From the NCBI RefSeq assembly GCF_000420805.1, contig NZ_ATVQ01000001.1:248001-312000 (forward strand): a DNA stretch of 64,000 nucleotides, written 5' to 3'. This document shows positions 62,760-64,000 of the stretch, piece by piece (positions within the stretch are counted from its first letter, which is position 1; every line of letters begins with the position of its first letter). This stretch comes from Yaniella halotolerans DSM 15476. Lineage in GTDB: Bacteria > Actinomycetota > Actinomycetes > Actinomycetales > Micrococcaceae. The notes beneath the pieces were generated by a model. That model did no database searches. It had not been told where the DNA came from and worked only from the letters and a program-made list of their open reading frames with translations. Both the position numbers and the translations under genes were made by a program.

Positions 62760-64000
62760 ATGGTCACCACGCATGAACAGGAAACCACTCAACGAGCCCG
62801 CGACTTGTATGCACAAGCAGAGCAGAGCTCACTGGAGTATTGGGCGGACCGCGCCCGCAACGAAGTCCACTGGGACACCCCCTTTACCGAAGTCCTTGAT
62901 TGGTCCAATCCTCCGTTTGCCCGGTGGTTTGCCGATGGTACGACCAATGCTTGTTATAACGCGGTAGACCGTCACGTTGAAGCCGGTAACGGCGAGCGCG
63001 TAGCCCTCTACTTTGAAGGCGAACCCGGCGACACAGATGCCGTGACGTACGCTGACCTGCAAGCCCGGGTTTCACAAGCTGCCAACGCGCTAGAATCCCT
63101 AGGCGTCACGAAGGGCGACCGGGTGGCCATTTACCTGCCCATGCTGGTCGAATCCGTTGTGTCGATCCTGGCCTGCGCCAGGATCGGTGCGGTGCACTCA
63201 GTCGTCTTCGGTGGTTTCTCAGCCGAAGCACTGCGCTCGCGCATCGACGACGCAGAAGCCAAAGTGGTCATCACGGCCGACGGCTCATTCCGACGTGGCA
63301 AACCGAATATGCTCAAACCCATTGTTGACGATGCCCTGTCAGCAGAAGGCCACACCGTTGACCACGTTCTTGTGGTCAACCGCAATAAGGCGGAGATCAA
63401 CTGGGTTGAGGGGCGCGATAAGTGGTTCCACGAAGTCGTTAGCGATCAGCCGACCTCGCATGAAGTTGTTTGGCACGAAGCCGAACACCCGCTGTTCATC
63501 CTCTATACCTCGGGGACAACTGGCCAGCCCAAGGGTATCCTGCACACAACCGGCGGCTACCTGACCCAAGTCACGGCGACCGCACGCGACACCTTCGATT
63601 TACAACCTGAATCCGATGTATTTTGGTGCACCGCCGACGTCGGCTGGGTTACCGGACACTCCTACATTGTGTACGGCCCGATGTCGAACGGCGCCACCCA
63701 AGTGCTCTATGAAGGCACCCCGGACACCCCGCATCGTGGTCGCTGGTGGGAAATCGTCGAGAAATACGGCGTCACCATTCTCTACACTGCCCCAACTGCC
63801 ATTCGCAGCGCCATGAAGTGGGGTCGCGATATCCCCGACCGCCACGACCTCTCTTCGATTCGCCTCTTGGGCTCGGTTGGTGAAGCGATCAACCCCGAGG
63901 CTTGGGATTGGTACCGTGAAGTCATCGGCGACAACAACGGCCCAGGTACCGTCGACGCTGACGGCAACGTCACCCCCGGCCCCCGCCAAGATCATCCTGT
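62760..64000 (+). CDS. acs: Acetyl-CoA synthetase, 3' end outside window
   Basis: AMP-forming acetate activation via acetyl-adenylate. I read the frame from ATG 62760, preceded by AAGGAG, to base 64000 with no stop. Motifs: VFGGFSAEALRSRI near residue 155, the AMP-binding P-loop YTSGTTGQPKG near residue 250, the CoA/adenylate region WCTADVGWVTGHSY near residue 290 and GSVGEAINPEAWDWY near residue 375. After EVIGDNN an insertion of about 20 residues rich in Gly, Pro and Asp precedes the expected VDTWWQTETG, which lies beyond the window. Confidence 0.94.
   Translation, partial: MVTTHEQETTQRARDLYAQAEQSSLEYWADRARNEVHWDTPFTEVLDWSNPPFARWFADGTTNACYNAVDRHVEAGNGERVALYFEGEPGDTDAVTYADLQARVSQAANALESLGVTKGDRVAIYLPMLVESVVSILACARIGAVHSVVFGGFSAEALRSRIDDAEAKVVITADGSFRRGKPNMLKPIVDDALSAEGHTVDHVLVVNRNKAEINWVEGRDKWFHEVVSDQPTSHEVVWHEAEHPLFILYTSGTTGQPKGILHTTGGYLTQVTATARDTFDLQPESDVFWCTADVGWVTGHSYIVYGPMSNGATQVLYEGTPDTPHRGRWWEIVEKYGVTILYTAPTAIRSAMKWGRDIPDRHDLSSIRLLGSVGEAINPEAWDWYREVIGDNNGPGTVDADGNVTPGPRQDHP

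Noticed and set aside
1-64000. tRNA, rRNA, riboswitch or prophage
   Set aside because: I looked for tRNA T-arm sequences, T-box, glycine and TPP-type leaders before trpS, glyA and others, and for integrase or transposase motifs; none was visible by eye. A covariance-model scan would be decisive.

Overview
The window is ordinary chromosome from an actinobacterium, most probably of the Micrococcaceae (Arthrobacter, Yaniella or Enteractinococcus-like). This is inferred from moderately high GC, many GTG and TTG starts, a menaquinone pathway, a BldC-type regulator, a DUF4244 pilin inside a compact Tad locus, and a resABC/ccdA cytochrome c maturation cluster led by a phosphoglycerate-mutase-like gene. 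I see no rRNA, tRNA, CRISPR array, insertion sequence, integrase or phage gene. Genes are tightly packed, and many consecutive genes overlap by one or four bases (TAATG, ATGA), so most of the window reads as operons.

Layout. 1-6.7 kb: the 5' part of a polyprenyl diphosphate synthase, a TspO-like membrane protein, then a leftward operon manC - M20 amidohydrolase - cdd - deoA - dedA. 6.8-10.4 kb: sdhCDAB (succinate dehydrogenase), closed by a 17-bp perfect terminator hairpin. 10.4-17 kb: an AhpD-like protein, a GNAT, three related four-helix membrane proteins, an MFS transporter and a MacB-type ABC exporter pair. 17-22 kb: trpS, xthA, a small membrane protein, folD and glyA, all leftward. 22-31 kb, rightward: flavin oxidoreductase, Fur-family regulator plus catalase, mug, purU, gamma-carbonic anhydrase, a 2-hydroxyacid dehydrogenase and a glutaminase fused to STAS and cyclic-nucleotide-binding domains. 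31-35 kb: a tyrosine phosphatase diverging from menB-menE-menA, then two small membrane proteins. 35-40 kb: phosphatase - resA - ccdA - resB - ccsB, leftward. 40-45.5 kb: a fourth paralogous membrane protein, rex with a glutaredoxin, a BldC-like regulator, an AcuC-like deacetylase and a Trk/Ktr potassium uptake pair. 45.5-53.5 kb: trhO and a methyltransferase, topA, ppx, a TIM-barrel protein and proC, leftward. 53.6-56.7 kb: a GNAT and a YprA-type helicase. 56.7-60.8 kb: the Tad locus. 60.9-64 kb: NUDIX hydrolase and nth leftward, acs rightward and cut by the window end.

Several blocks work together. Succinate dehydrogenase and menaquinone synthesis (menBEA) feed the respiratory chain, while the Ccs cluster matures its c-type cytochromes. 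Rex would sense NADH/NAD+. PurU, FolD and GlyA form a one-carbon folate set. The topA - helicase - tad - NUDIX - nth - acs order resembles the corresponding region of Mycobacterium tuberculosis.

I found no convincing wholly new system. The most unusual items are the three-domain glutaminase, a Ssd/CpaE-like protein in the Tad locus that appears to lack an ATP-binding P-loop, a family of four related membrane proteins with low-complexity tails, and a CRP/GlxR-like operator placed just downstream of the predicted acs start site.
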